Source: Desulfosporosinus sp. FKB
GTDB taxonomy: Bacteria; Bacillota; Desulfitobacteriia; Desulfitobacteriales; Desulfitobacteriaceae
NCBI RefSeq assembly: GCF_002196705.1
Contig: NZ_NADJ01000011.1
Coordinates: forward strand, 57,600 to 121,599
Length of the DNA: 64,000 nucleotides
Direction of reading: 5' to 3'
Part shown: piece after piece, positions 23,909 through 32,873 of the stretch
How the letters are laid out: each line of letters opens with the position of its first letter
Numbering within the stretch: position 1 is the stretch's first letter
Notes under the pieces: generated by a model
What the model saw: the letters and a program-made list of their open reading frames with translations, nothing else
What the model was told of the DNA's origin: nothing
The model's database searches: none
Made by a program: the position numbers and the translations under genes

Positions 23909-26335
23909 TCAAAACAGCCTAACGCTTAAATTATTCTGTAAAACTGGTATCCATTGTATTCCGTATTTAGTCCGAGATTCAGTTTTTAAATTGTTCATAT
24001 CCAGTTTTGTAATCTCACCGTTGACTTGAAGAATTTCTAAAACATCATCCGCTTTAGCTTGAGTGATGCCGACAAGAAAACCCGTCTTAGCCGGGTTTAT
24101 TTTAGCAATTCCAATACCCTTGCCGGTTCTTCCCTGAGGTTTAAACTCATTAAAAGATGTCCGTTTGACAAATCCTCGCTCGGTAAGGGTTACAAGATCG
24201 CCCGAAGAATCATCCGGTGAGGAAACCAGTAATAATGCATCGACAACTCGATCCCCTTCGTTCAAGGTAATACCCTTAATACCACGCGCTTTACGACCCA
24301 TTGGGTTGATATCCGTCAAGGGATAACGAATCCCTTGACCTTTATACGTGGCAAGGAATAACTCTCCTTGAACAAAACCCATAAATACTTTAATTAAACG
24401 ATCTCCTTCTTTAAGTCCCATACCATCGGAGCTGCGAGCATGAACAAAGTCCTTAACCGGACTCCTCATCACTTGTCCTTCTTGCGTTATAAAAACAAAG
24501 TAACTCTGACTGCTCTGATCTGCCCCTTCTTTTAAAGCTATAATTGAGACAATGGTCTCCTGCGCTTGCAGCTGAAGCAGATTATTCAGTAGACATCCTT
24601 TCTCCTTAGGCCCAGCTTCCGGTACCGTCTTGGCTTTGATACTATAAAAATTACCAAGTTGGGTGAAGAAATACAGTGTTTCTTGATCTGTGGCCGGGAC
24701 TTTTATAGAGACACTATCCCCATCTTTAAACGATAATAACGGTGTCGATTTAAGGTTCTTGGTCGGTAAAGGAATTCGTTTAATATAACCCTGCTGGGTC
24801 AGAATTACTTCAAAGGGATGTTCTGTTTCCTCGAAGGAACTGAGGTCAAACTGGTTTCTCATTTCTTCAGGCAAAATAAGTGTACGACGTTCATCACCAT
24901 ATTTATCCGCGATTTCTTTAAGTTCCCGCTTAATAATCTGATAGACCTTAAACACATCAGCCAGGATTCCTTCTAATTCTGATATCAGTTGCAAGGTATT
25001 TTCATAATCAGTTCGTATTCCTTCCAGTTCATAGTTTGTGAGGCTCTGGAGCTTCATGTCGAGAATTGCTTGTGATTGTATTTCCGAGAGCTCGAATCTT
25101 GTTATAAGCGCTGCTTTGGCAAGTGCCGGTGTTTTGCTGGAACGGATAATCTCAATTACCTCGTCAAGATGATTAATCGCAATCATCAGGCCTTCAAGAA
25201 GGTGAATCTGCTTTTTGGCTTTTTCTAAATCAAACTCTGTTCGTTTCGTAACCACAATTTTGCGATGTTCAATAAAGGCCTCATTAATCTCGTGCAACCC
25301 TAAAACTTTGGGTGTTCCATCCGCAGTAATAACAAGATTGATGATCCCAAATGTCTCCTCCATCTGGGTATATTTGTAAAGATTGCGTAAAATTTCGAGG
25401 GGGTCCGCCTCTTTACGGCATTCCACAACCAAACGAATTCCTTCACGATCCGATTCATCTCGAACCTCACTAATCCCATTGATTTTTCCGGAATCTGCAT
25501 GTGCCTCGATTTTAGATGCTAAGGTTGATTTATTGACTTGAAAAGGAATTTCAGTTATGACAATTAAACGTTTGCCGTTTTTACCTTGCTCTATCACAGC
25601 TTTACCGCGCATGGTCACTTTTCCGCGGCCGGTCTTATAAGCGCTGATAATTCCTTCAGTTCCTATGATCAACCCACCTGTAGGAAAGTCAGGACCTTTC
25701 ACTTTTTCCAAAAGCTCCTCGACGGTAATGTCCGGTCGGTCAATTTGCATGATCAACCCGGCAACAACTTCCCTTAAATTATGGGGAGGAATATTCGACA
25801 TCATACCTACGGCAATCCCTGACCCTCCGTTAATTAACAGATTGGGAAAAGGGCTGGGAAGAACAACGGGCTCTTTGAGTCGTTGATCATAATTTGCTTT
25901 AAAAAGTACGGTGTTTTTATCAAGATCTTGGGTCATTAGTTGAGCTAAAGGAGTCATTCTCATTTCCGTATAACGCATGGCGGCTGCATTATCCCCATCG
26001 ATTGACCCAAAATTCCCTTGACCGTCAACCAAAGGATAACGAATAGCCCAGGGCTGGGCCATACGAACAGCCGATTCATAGATCGAAGAATCGCCGTGGG
26101 GGTGATATTTTCCCATACAATCACCAACAAGGCGGGCCGACTTGCTATAGGGTTTATCAGGAGACATGCCGATTTCGTCCATAGAATAGAGTATTCGGCG
26201 GTGTACAGGCTTTAATCCATCCCGGACATCCGGAACGGCTCTCTGCAAAATTACATGTTTGGAATAGCCTAAAAACGATTCAGGCAGGACTTCTTCCAAT
26301 GGCCGTTGACTAATCGTTTCTTCAGTTACACTCAT
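23909..26335 (-). CDS. parC: Topoisomerase IV / gyrase-like subunit A
   Basis: An 808-residue type IIA topoisomerase A subunit. The breakage domain has RAVPDVRDGLKPVHRRILY (about 32-50), the quinolone region GDCMGKYHPHGDSSIYESAV (71-90) and catalytic Tyr122 in AMRYTEMRM. The C-terminal beta-pinwheel runs from about 500 to 808. The GyrA-box (QRRGGRG) that allows negative supercoiling is not present where it should follow GYIKRIPL, so topoisomerase IV (ParC) is favoured over gyrase. It lies 21 bases after parE and is clearly co-transcribed with it. Start has GGGGGAG. Confidence 0.88.
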   Translation of the reverse strand: MSVTEETISQRPLEEVLPESFLGYSKHVILQRAVPDVRDGLKPVHRRILYSMDEIGMSPDKPYSKSARLVGDCMGKYHPHGDSSIYESAVRMAQPWAIRYPLVDGQGNFGSIDGDNAAAMRYTEMRMTPLAQLMTQDLDKNTVLFKANYDQRLKEPVVLPSPFPNLLINGGSGIAVGMMSNIPPHNLREVVAGLIMQIDRPDITVEELLEKVKGPDFPTGGLIIGTEGIISAYKTGRGKVTMRGKAVIEQGKNGKRLIVITEIPFQVNKSTLASKIEAHADSGKINGISEVRDESDREGIRLVVECRKEADPLEILRNLYKYTQMEETFGIINLVITADGTPKVLGLHEINEAFIEHRKIVVTKRTEFDLEKAKKQIHLLEGLMIAINHLDEVIEIIRSSKTPALAKAALITRFELSEIQSQAILDMKLQSLTNYELEGIRTDYENTLQLISELEGILADVFKVYQIIKRELKEIADKYGDERRTLILPEEMRNQFDLSSFEETEHPFEVILTQQGYIKRIPLPTKNLKSTPLLSFKDGDSVSIKVPATDQETLYFFTQLGNFYSIKAKTVPEAGPKEKGCLLNNLLQLQAQETIVSIIALKEGADQSSQSYFVFITQEGQVMRSPVKDFVHARSSDGMGLKEGDRLIKVFMGFVQGELFLATYKGQGIRYPLTDINPMGRKARGIKGITLNEGDRVVDALLLVSSPDDSSGDLVTLTERGFVKRTSFNEFKPQGRTGKGIGIAKINPAKTGFLVGITQAKADDVLEILQVNGEITKLDMNNLKTESRTKYGIQWIPVLQNNLSVRLF

Positions 26336-26356
26336 TGGGATACTCCCCCTTTCACG

Positions 26357-28270
26357 TTACATATCATCATCCGTAAAAACAATATTTTCCATCAAAAAAT
26401 CCCGCCGCGGTTCGACCTGTTCACTCATGAGAATTCTCAGTTTACGTTCTGCCTCCAATGAATCATCTATTGTTACTTGAATCATGCGCCGGTTGGCAGG
26501 ATTCAGGGTTGTTTCCCAAAGTTGTTCGGGGTTCATTTCACCAAGCCCTTTGTAACGTGAAATCTTGGCCGTTTTTCCTAATTCTTTGAGCTCTTTCTTT
26601 AATTCCTCTTCATCATAGGCATAGCGGGTAATCTTGCCCCGTTCTTTTTCTACTTTAAAAAGAGGAGATTGGGCAATAAAGACTCGACCGTTTAAAATGA
26701 GAGGCTTCATGTAACGGTAAAAAAAGGTTAACAAAAGGCATCGAATATGAGCTCCGTCAATATCAGCATCTGTCATGATACAAACACGAGCATAATTGCC
26801 TTTTTCCAAATCGAATTCTTTGCCAATTCCCGAACCTACTGCCGTAATAATACTTCGTATCTCTTCGTTTTCCAGGATCTTATCTAATTTCGCCCGATAC
26901 GTGTTAATAACTTTGCCTCGCAAGGGAAGTATAGCTTGAAAACGCCGGTCCCTCCCCATTTTAGCTGAGCCGCCGGCGCTGTCTCCTTCTACTAAGAATA
27001 GTTCATTGCGAGTTTTATCCTTACCGCTGCAGGCGGCAAGTTTACCGCTTAAAGCTTTAACCTCCGCATCTCGGGCCTTCTTTTTTAATTCTTTCGCTTT
27101 TTTAGCAGCCAAGCGAGCTAAACATGTTGTTAAGGTGCGGTTAATCACTTGTTTAGCTATGGATGGGTTTTGTTCGAGAAACTGACTTATGCCCTCGTTC
27201 GTTAAGGATTGAACAATCCCTTCAACCTCCAGATTGGAAAGTTTTGTTTTGGTTTGTCCTTCAAACTGAGGTTCTTTGATTTTAAGAGATAAGATACAGG
27301 TTAGACCATCCCGCAGGTCATCCCCGATAAGACTCTCATCTTTTTTGAAGAGGTTGTTTTTTCGCCCGTAATTGTTGAATGCTTTCGTTAAGGCAGTACG
27401 GAAACCCGATTCGTGGGTTCCCCCCTCATCCGTAGGTATGTTATTAACGTAGGAGTGCAGGGATTCATCCTCGCCATCGTTATACTGCAAAGCACATTCA
27501 ACAATGACCTCGTCCTTCTCCCCGGTAAAATAGATCGTTTTTTTATGGACAGGTGATACTCCGGCCTCTTTCATTAAATGTTCAACAAAACCAACGATCC
27601 CTTGCTGTTGTAAAAAGGTCTCGGTCTTTACCTCTCCCCTGTTATCCGTAAGTATAATCGTCAATCCCTTATTCAGAAAGGATAACTCCATTAAGCGGCT
27701 GCGCAAGGTAGTGTATTTAAAAACAGTAGTCTCCTTAAAAATCAAAGGATCGGGTTTAAAGGTTACCGTTGTTCCAGTACCTTTTAACTTCTTACCAATA
27801 ATTTTCAAATCAGACTTTAATTCCCCGCCCTGAACATATTCAACTTGATATTGCTTGCCATCCCGTTTAATTTGTACCGTTAAAAACTCCGATAAAGCAT
27901 TGACAACACTTGCCCCAACTCCGTGTAACCCGCCCGATGTTTTATAAGTATCTCCGCCAAATTTACCGCCAGCGTGCAGGGTTTCAAAAGCTAAGCGCAC
28001 TGCGGAGATTTTTTTTTCAGGATGAATATCAACGGGAATTCCCCGCCCATTGTCTTCAATCGTAATTGATCCATCTCGATTAAGGGTAACCGAGATTCGA
28101 TCGCAAAAACCTGCTCCCGCTTCATCAATAGCATTGTCAATAACCTCATAAGCAAGATGATGAAGTCCTTTGCTTCCCGTGGAACCTATATACATGCCCG
28201 GACGGCGGCGTACAGCCTCCAGGCCCTCTAATACTTGTATGGATTCTGCATTATACTGCGCTGCTGACAA
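26357..28270 (-). CDS. parE: Topoisomerase IV / gyrase-like subunit B
   Basis: A 637-residue GHKL-ATPase topoisomerase subunit. It has RRRPGMYIGSTGSKGLHHL, the ATP-binding EVIDNAIDEA and IEDNGRGIPV, GGLHGVGASVVNALS, then the TOPRIM part with ELFLVEGDSAGGSAKMGRDR and MTDADIDGAHIRCLLLTFFY, and the C-terminal YKGLGEMNPEQLWETT. The TTG at 28270 is chosen: GGAGG lies 8 bases before it, whereas the GTG at 28279 overlaps the ribosome site. It works with the parC product to decatenate chromosomes. Confidence 0.9.
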   Translation of the reverse strand: MSAAQYNAESIQVLEGLEAVRRRPGMYIGSTGSKGLHHLAYEVIDNAIDEAGAGFCDRISVTLNRDGSITIEDNGRGIPVDIHPEKKISAVRLAFETLHAGGKFGGDTYKTSGGLHGVGASVVNALSEFLTVQIKRDGKQYQVEYVQGGELKSDLKIIGKKLKGTGTTVTFKPDPLIFKETTVFKYTTLRSRLMELSFLNKGLTIILTDNRGEVKTETFLQQQGIVGFVEHLMKEAGVSPVHKKTIYFTGEKDEVIVECALQYNDGEDESLHSYVNNIPTDEGGTHESGFRTALTKAFNNYGRKNNLFKKDESLIGDDLRDGLTCILSLKIKEPQFEGQTKTKLSNLEVEGIVQSLTNEGISQFLEQNPSIAKQVINRTLTTCLARLAAKKAKELKKKARDAEVKALSGKLAACSGKDKTRNELFLVEGDSAGGSAKMGRDRRFQAILPLRGKVINTYRAKLDKILENEEIRSIITAVGSGIGKEFDLEKGNYARVCIMTDADIDGAHIRCLLLTFFYRYMKPLILNGRVFIAQSPLFKVEKERGKITRYAYDEEELKKELKELGKTAKISRYKGLGEMNPEQLWETTLNPANRRMIQVTIDDSLEAERKLRILMSEQVEPRRDFLMENIVFTDDDM

Positions 28271-28356
28271 ACAGTTCACCTCCGTAGTGATTTTACTCTA
28301 CTATTGACATTATGTACAATAACACCTATTTCTCCTCCTTGTCCAGTTACTTTAAT

Positions 28357-28406
28357 AAAAAAACTCTGAGCATCACTGTACTGATAACTACAGTTTTTAC
28401 TCAGAG
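28357..28406 (-). terminator. Terminator with nested stem after the Fe-S flavoprotein gene
   Basis: CTCTGAG with CTCAGAG and, inside, ACTGTA with TACAGT form a two-tier hairpin. On the minus strand it is followed by seven T. It ends transcription coming from the OYE-type gene before parE. Confidence 0.75.
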
Positions 28407-28448
28407 ACAGTATTAGTATCCGAACAACCTAATCTATAAAGAACTGCT

Positions 28449-28490
28449 TTTCCCCATCTAAGACCCCCACTTCTTGTAAGTGGAGATTGA
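28449..28490 (+). repeat. IS605-type palindromic element, copy R4 (left end only)
   Basis: TTCCCCATCTAAGACCCCCA, continuing as CTT, TGTAAGTGG, matches the left end and first hairpin of the other copies. The rest of the element is absent. Confidence 0.5.
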
Positions 28491-28503
28491 GACAAAGGCA
28501 AAA

Positions 28504-30525
28504 TTATTCTCCTGACCACAGGCCTCGAGCTTCCTGATAAGCATGATGAATAGCATCCAATGCTTTACGAGGGTTTAGCGCATCTCCAATCAAAGTCAAT
28601 TTTTCAACCTTTCCCAGCAAAGCGTGGTAAAGTTCATTCTGAGAGATAGAACCCACAGAAAGAATCACAGTATCGCAGGGGATTTGACGTTGTTCCCCTT
28701 CGCGTTCAACCAGCAAGCCATCGGTTGTTATCTCTAAAACTTTCGTTTGATCCATACATTTAACGCCATAGCGTTTCAAATCGGCGAGCATTGACCAGCG
28801 CGTACTTGGACCGATGTCTCTGCCAATTCCCTTAGCCATTTCTAACAAAGTAATTTGCTTATTACTTTGGGTTAATAAGCGGTATAGTTCTTTGTCAGAT
28901 TCAGCTTGATGCAAGATAAGGAAGCGAAGGCTCTCATCATCGAGAACAGATGGTTCTGCCAAAAAGAGAGCCGTTTCCACCCCAACTGCACCGCCGCCAA
29001 CAATTATGATGTTCTGACCAGTTGTTTTACGGCCAGCCAATACATCCCATGCTTGAAGAACGTTCTTATGGCCCTGATTGGGAAGCGGCGGGTTGATAGG
29101 AACAGACCCGGCAGCGATGATAACTTGATCAAACATGTCCTTTTTTACCGCTTCAAGAATCATTTCCGGCGTAGCCGCAACACAAAATTCAATATGTACT
29201 CCTTGTTGCTGACAGGCTGACAGCAAATAGCTGCTGAGATAAAGGAAATCTTTTCGTCCCGGAGGAGCAGCGGCTAGTGTCAATTGTCCCCCAGGTTTTT
29301 CAGTTTTTTCCCATACTGTAACCTTATGCCCAAGAAGACTTGAAACTCGAGCATATTCCAGTCCGGCAGCCCCAGCCCCAATCACTAGAATTTTTTGGGG
29401 GTTCGATGTTGGGTGCATTGATCCTAACTCAGCTTCATGTCCAGCTTCAGCATTGACTAAGCAAGCAACCGGTTTTAAACGGAAGATACTATCAAGACAT
29501 CCTTGATTGCAAGCGATGCAAGGACGAATGGCTTCTAGATTTCCTTGAATGACTTTATTCGGGAAATCAGGATCGGCCAGGAGCTGCCGGGCCATGCCAA
29601 TGAAGTCCGCTTTACCTTCTTGGAGAATCTTCTCGGCAAGCTCTGGAGTGTTGATCCGATTGCAGGCAATGACGGGAATCGAGACCGCTTGTTTAATCCC
29701 TGCAGCTAAGTAGGTAAACGCTCCGGACGGAACATTCATGGTAAGTTGAGGTACGGGTGTTTCATGCCATCCCCCTGTCACATTAAGTGCGTTGACCCCC
29801 GCTTTTTCAAGAGCCTGACAAAAAGCTCTTGATTCGAGATTTGTATGACTTCCAGGCATAAAATCATTGCCCGCAACCCGAACGATGATTGGATAATCCG
29901 CTCCAACAGCTCGGCGAACAGCTTCAACAACTTCTAAACCAAACGTCATTCGAGCCTGAAGATCTCCCCCGTAACGATCTTTACGTAGATTAGTTAAGGG
30001 AGAAAGAAACTGAGAGATTAAGTAACCGGCACTGGCCAATATTTCAACCCCGTCAAAACCCGCTGTCTGGACACGTTTAGCTGCGCTTTCATAAGACGCA
30101 ATAATTTCCAATAGTTTCGCTTGTGTCAATTCCTGAGGAGTTTGGCCTGTAAGCCGGGATGGGATCGCTGAAGGAGCTACGGGAGGTTGACCGGTATGGG
30201 CAGAGTAAGCGTAACGACCAGCTTGGTAGAGCTGTGGTACAATTTTTGCTCCTTCGGAGTGTACTGCCTCAATTAAACGAATCAGTCCCGGTATATAGCG
30301 ATCCTCGTCCAGCTGCGGCATGCCAAAGGCGTTGCCGATTTTATCTATGCCACAACCACCCACTATAATCAAACCTACGCCTCCGCGGGCACGGGATCGA
30401 TAGAATTCAATCAGTCGATCCGTAACTTCACCTTCCGGGCAGTACCCCAAATGCAGCGGAGTCATGATCAGACGATTACGCACTTTAAGGGTTCCTATCT
30501 GGGCGGGAGAAAACAATCGAGACAT
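28504..30525 (-). CDS. Old-Yellow-Enzyme-type Fe-S flavoprotein (2,4-dienoyl-CoA reductase / enoate reductase family)
   Basis: A 673-residue NAD(P)H-dependent reductase. The N-terminal TIM barrel (1-330) binds FMN and shows RNRLIMTPLHLGYC and DGVEILASAGYLISQFLSP with its catalytic region. A four-Cys cluster site follows at about 335-360 (CIACNQGCLD, then VAC), binding 4Fe-4S. A Rossmann FAD domain starts at KILVIGAGAAGLEYARV and a second NAD-binding motif is IIIVGGGAVGVETALFL. The family reduces C=C bonds of enoates, dienoyl-CoA or enones. A MarR repressor gene lies 91 bases upstream in the same direction, so the pair is probably an operon induced by the substrate. Start has AAAGGAGG. Confidence 0.92.
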   Translation of the reverse strand: MSRLFSPAQIGTLKVRNRLIMTPLHLGYCPEGEVTDRLIEFYRSRARGGVGLIIVGGCGIDKIGNAFGMPQLDEDRYIPGLIRLIEAVHSEGAKIVPQLYQAGRYAYSAHTGQPPVAPSAIPSRLTGQTPQELTQAKLLEIIASYESAAKRVQTAGFDGVEILASAGYLISQFLSPLTNLRKDRYGGDLQARMTFGLEVVEAVRRAVGADYPIIVRVAGNDFMPGSHTNLESRAFCQALEKAGVNALNVTGGWHETPVPQLTMNVPSGAFTYLAAGIKQAVSIPVIACNRINTPELAEKILQEGKADFIGMARQLLADPDFPNKVIQGNLEAIRPCIACNQGCLDSIFRLKPVACLVNAEAGHEAELGSMHPTSNPQKILVIGAGAAGLEYARVSSLLGHKVTVWEKTEKPGGQLTLAAAPPGRKDFLYLSSYLLSACQQQGVHIEFCVAATPEMILEAVKKDMFDQVIIAAGSVPINPPLPNQGHKNVLQAWDVLAGRKTTGQNIIIVGGGAVGVETALFLAEPSVLDDESLRFLILHQAESDKELYRLLTQSNKQITLLEMAKGIGRDIGPSTRWSMLADLKRYGVKCMDQTKVLEITTDGLLVEREGEQRQIPCDTVILSVGSISQNELYHALLGKVEKLTLIGDALNPRKALDAIHHAYQEARGLWSGE

Positions 30526-30616
30526 CCGATAATCCTCCTTTTTCTATTTAAAATAGATGTCAGGTATTGTCATTAGGTATATAGTGCATCTCTTTCTTGA
30601 GCAAATAGACTTGTCC

Positions 30617-31048
30617 TCAATCTTGGAAAAGCCTCTCCAAAACCTTTTCAAAAATAGCGTATTCTTCTCTGGAAAAACGCTCTTTGATCTCTTGATCCAT
30701 TTTTTCTGCAAGGTTAGTAATTTCCAAGATATTTGCACGTGCCTTTTCTTTTAGACAAACTAATAGTGACCGTCTGTCTTCGGGATCGTCCCTCCTCTCC
30801 ACTAAGTCTTGCCTCTCCATGCGATCCAAGATAGAAGTCAGTGTTGACCCATCCATCTCCAAACGTTTAGCAAGTTCTTTAAACTTGAGTCCGTCATTCT
30901 CCCAAACTACGGTCAAGACGTAAAACTGAGATGGAGTAATACTATAGGGAGAAAGATTACTCTCGTAATAACGATATATTTTTCTCATAACACGACTCAG
31001 CTTATAACAAATATATTTTGAGGGACCGCATGAATTATCGCTGATCAT
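30617..31048 (-). CDS. MarR-family transcriptional regulator
   Basis: A 143-residue winged-helix dimer. The DNA-binding part reads LKFKELAKRLEMDGSTLTSI (about 53-72) with the wing motif RRDDPEDRRSLLVCL, the canonical MarR DxRxxx pattern. Helices at both ends form the dimer interface. The gene precedes the OYE-type flavoprotein and probably represses itself and that gene through the palindromes at 31075-31112. Several Cys (7, 14) are near the N-terminus and might sense electrophiles, which would fit a partner enone reductase; this is inference. Confidence 0.9.
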   Translation of the reverse strand: MISDNSCGPSKYICYKLSRVMRKIYRYYESNLSPYSITPSQFYVLTVVWENDGLKFKELAKRLEMDGSTLTSILDRMERQDLVERRDDPEDRRSLLVCLKEKARANILEITNLAEKMDQEIKERFSREEYAIFEKVLERLFQD

Positions 31049-31074
31049 TTTTACCTTCAGGCCTCCTTTTTATT

Positions 31075-31112
31075 GGTATTACAATTAATTGTATACAAAT
31101 GATTGTAATACC
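31075..31112 (-). promoter_or_regulatory. Nested palindromic operator of the MarR gene
   Basis: GGTATTACAAT (31075-31085) and ATTGTAATACC (31102-31112) form a perfect 11-base inverted repeat. Inside it TTGTATACAA (31089-31098) is a perfect palindrome of the type bound by MarR proteins. It lies 27 bases before the MarR start. Confidence 0.8.
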
Positions 31113-31240
31113 ATTATAGTTTTGAGTTAAAAAAGTATCAAGATATTTAATTAAATTTTCAAATTATTACATACGAATTGATCCGATTGTATTTCAGATT
31201 TACTCAATTTAGAAATTAAACCATAGAACTACCAACATAA

Positions 31241-31426
31241 TTCATCCAACCGAAAGGCTTCCAATCCCACAAGTTAGAATGGTTCCCATACCTTGCTTCG
31301 GCGGGGGTAGAGTCCATCCTTCAGCGCGATAGCATTTGTTATGGGCTAGGCGCTTACGGCAAAAGTGTCCACAGGACACTTTCGTCACCGAAGCCTCGAT
31401 GTTCAGCTTTAGCTGAACGAGTTCAC
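31241..31426 (+). repeat. IS605-type palindromic element, copy R5 (full length)
   Basis: Left end TTCATCCAACCGAAAGG, a decayed first hairpin (CCCACAAGTTAG), then GGTTCCCATACCTTGCTTCG, GGGGGTAGAGTCCATCC, GCGCGATAGCATTTGTTATG, stem AAAGTGTCC/GGACACTTT and right end GTTCAGCTTTAGCTGAAC with GAGTTCAC. Nearly identical to R3 from the GGTTCCC block onward. It occupies most of the gap between the MarR gene and the TelA gene. Confidence 0.75.
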
Positions 31427-31526
31427 ATCAACAGCTTATTGGAAAGTATTATACTAAAGACAATTCAACCTGATTTACAAAAGATTCGACCAATGAAGTA
31501 TTAGGAACATTTTACTTTTTTATAAA

Positions 31527-31562
31527 ATTAACGGGCACGATTTATTGAATCGGCCCGTTAAT
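31527..31562 (-). terminator. Terminator after the TelA gene
   Basis: ATTAACGGGC and GCCCGTTAAT pair over 10 bases, extended inward by CGATT/AATCG. T-rich sequence follows on both strands. It lies about 60 bases after the TelA stop. Confidence 0.75.
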
Positions 31563-31622
31563 TTCTTTCATCATCGGTGCATTGCCTTATGGCTGTCTGC
31601 TATTTTGAAATACCGTTTATGA

Positions 31623-32747
31623 TCAGCGAATAATTCCACGATTTATAAAGTCTTGTTTCAAAACCTCTAAACGTTTTGTGCCATCAATACGTTTTTGCCT
31701 CATTTCATCTTGGATAGCCTTGGTCTCTTCTATCCCTTTAACGATTGTTTGCCAAGATTTTTCCAGAGTCTCAATACTTACTGAACTTCCCGACGCTAAC
31801 CTAGCAACCATTTTAGACTGCAGGGCTGTGTTTTCTGCGTTGCGGAGCAGAAGTTCATTCGTCTTTTCATCCAAAGCGCTCATCGCCTTAGCCTGGACTG
31901 ATTGCCGTTTTAACATAATTGCCTGAACTAAACATTGCTTGAAAATAGGCATTGTTATAACAAAAGCTGAGTTAATCTTGCGGATTAAATTATAATTACC
32001 ATATTCAATAGATTTGATGGTTGGCATACTTTGAACAGCAACATTTTCAGCAAGTTGTAAATCATAGATTCTCTGTTCCATAATCTCTTGTATTTGCAAG
32101 AGGTTATTAACCTTAATTTGATCAAGCTGATTGCCCGTCTGATTAGCCGCAGCTTGGGCTGTAGGAATGATATTGTTTTTAAGCTCAGCCAGAACGACTT
32201 GACCGGCATAGATATATTGACCCAGCTGCTCATAATATTCTGTGTTTCTCATAAACATATCTTCTAAATGTTTGTTTGCAGTATTGATCTCTGCTTCGTA
32301 CTGTTTTAGAGTGACAAAGACTTTATCTACTTCATCACCCATAGAGTTATATTTATGAAACAAAGCTTCTACAGAGTTTTTAGCTTTAGAGAACATTTTT
32401 GCTAAAAATCCCGGCGATTTTTCTTCAAAGTCCTTAATATCAAATTTGTCCATAATTTTATTCAGTTGCAGTAAAAGTTCACCTGAATCTTCAACTTTCG
32501 TTGTCTGCATGGAATGTAAAATAGCATCTGCAAATCTTGAAACCTCTTCTGAAGTATTTTTCCCAAAGCTCATAATTGAACTAACATCTTCAATATTGAT
32601 TTGGCGAACAATACTGCGTACTTCCGGGCTTTCCTTAACCTTAGCCATAATTTCGTTTTTAGTTTGTTCAACATTAAACTCTGGAACGGGTGCCGGAACT
32701 AAGCTTTTGTCCTCAGTCAATGTCGTTGTAAAGCCTTGGATTTCCAT
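31623..32747 (-). CDS. TelA/KlaA toxic-anion-resistance family protein
   Basis: A 374-residue, mostly alpha-helical protein with coiled-coil character. The family pattern is seen in LYGQ-like blocks: LAKMFSKAKNSVEALFHKYN (about 112-131), LEDMFMRNTEYYEQLGQYI, then SMPTIKSIEYGNYNLIRKIN (about 245-264) and FVITMPIFKQCLVQAIMLKR. TelA/KlaA proteins accompany Ter stress genes and confer resistance to tellurite and to some wall-acting agents; the mechanism is not established. It lies 126 bases after the YceG-like gene on the same strand, as in Bacillus yceGH. Confidence 0.9.
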   Translation of the reverse strand: MEIQGFTTTLTEDKSLVPAPVPEFNVEQTKNEIMAKVKESPEVRSIVRQINIEDVSSIMSFGKNTSEEVSRFADAILHSMQTTKVEDSGELLLQLNKIMDKFDIKDFEEKSPGFLAKMFSKAKNSVEALFHKYNSMGDEVDKVFVTLKQYEAEINTANKHLEDMFMRNTEYYEQLGQYIYAGQVVLAELKNNIIPTAQAAANQTGNQLDQIKVNNLLQIQEIMEQRIYDLQLAENVAVQSMPTIKSIEYGNYNLIRKINSAFVITMPIFKQCLVQAIMLKRQSVQAKAMSALDEKTNELLLRNAENTALQSKMVARLASGSSVSIETLEKSWQTIVKGIEETKAIQDEMRQKRIDGTKRLEVLKQDFINRGIIR

Positions 32748-32873
32748 GTTCTTTATACCTCATTTCCTCTTAATTAAGAGCATCTCACGATCGATTTTTT
32801 TTGCAACTTCAAATTAACTTCTTTAAAAATAGCAATCTCTTGTCTCGTCTATTTACAGCCTCGACCATCAGTA

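Noticed and set aside
23909-28270. Genes as gyrA/gyrB
   Set aside because: The A subunit lacks the QRRGGRG-type GyrA box, so topoisomerase IV is the better call, although in some Firmicutes the distinction is blurred.
32446-32817. 123-residue plus-strand frame
   Set aside because: Antisense to the TelA gene.
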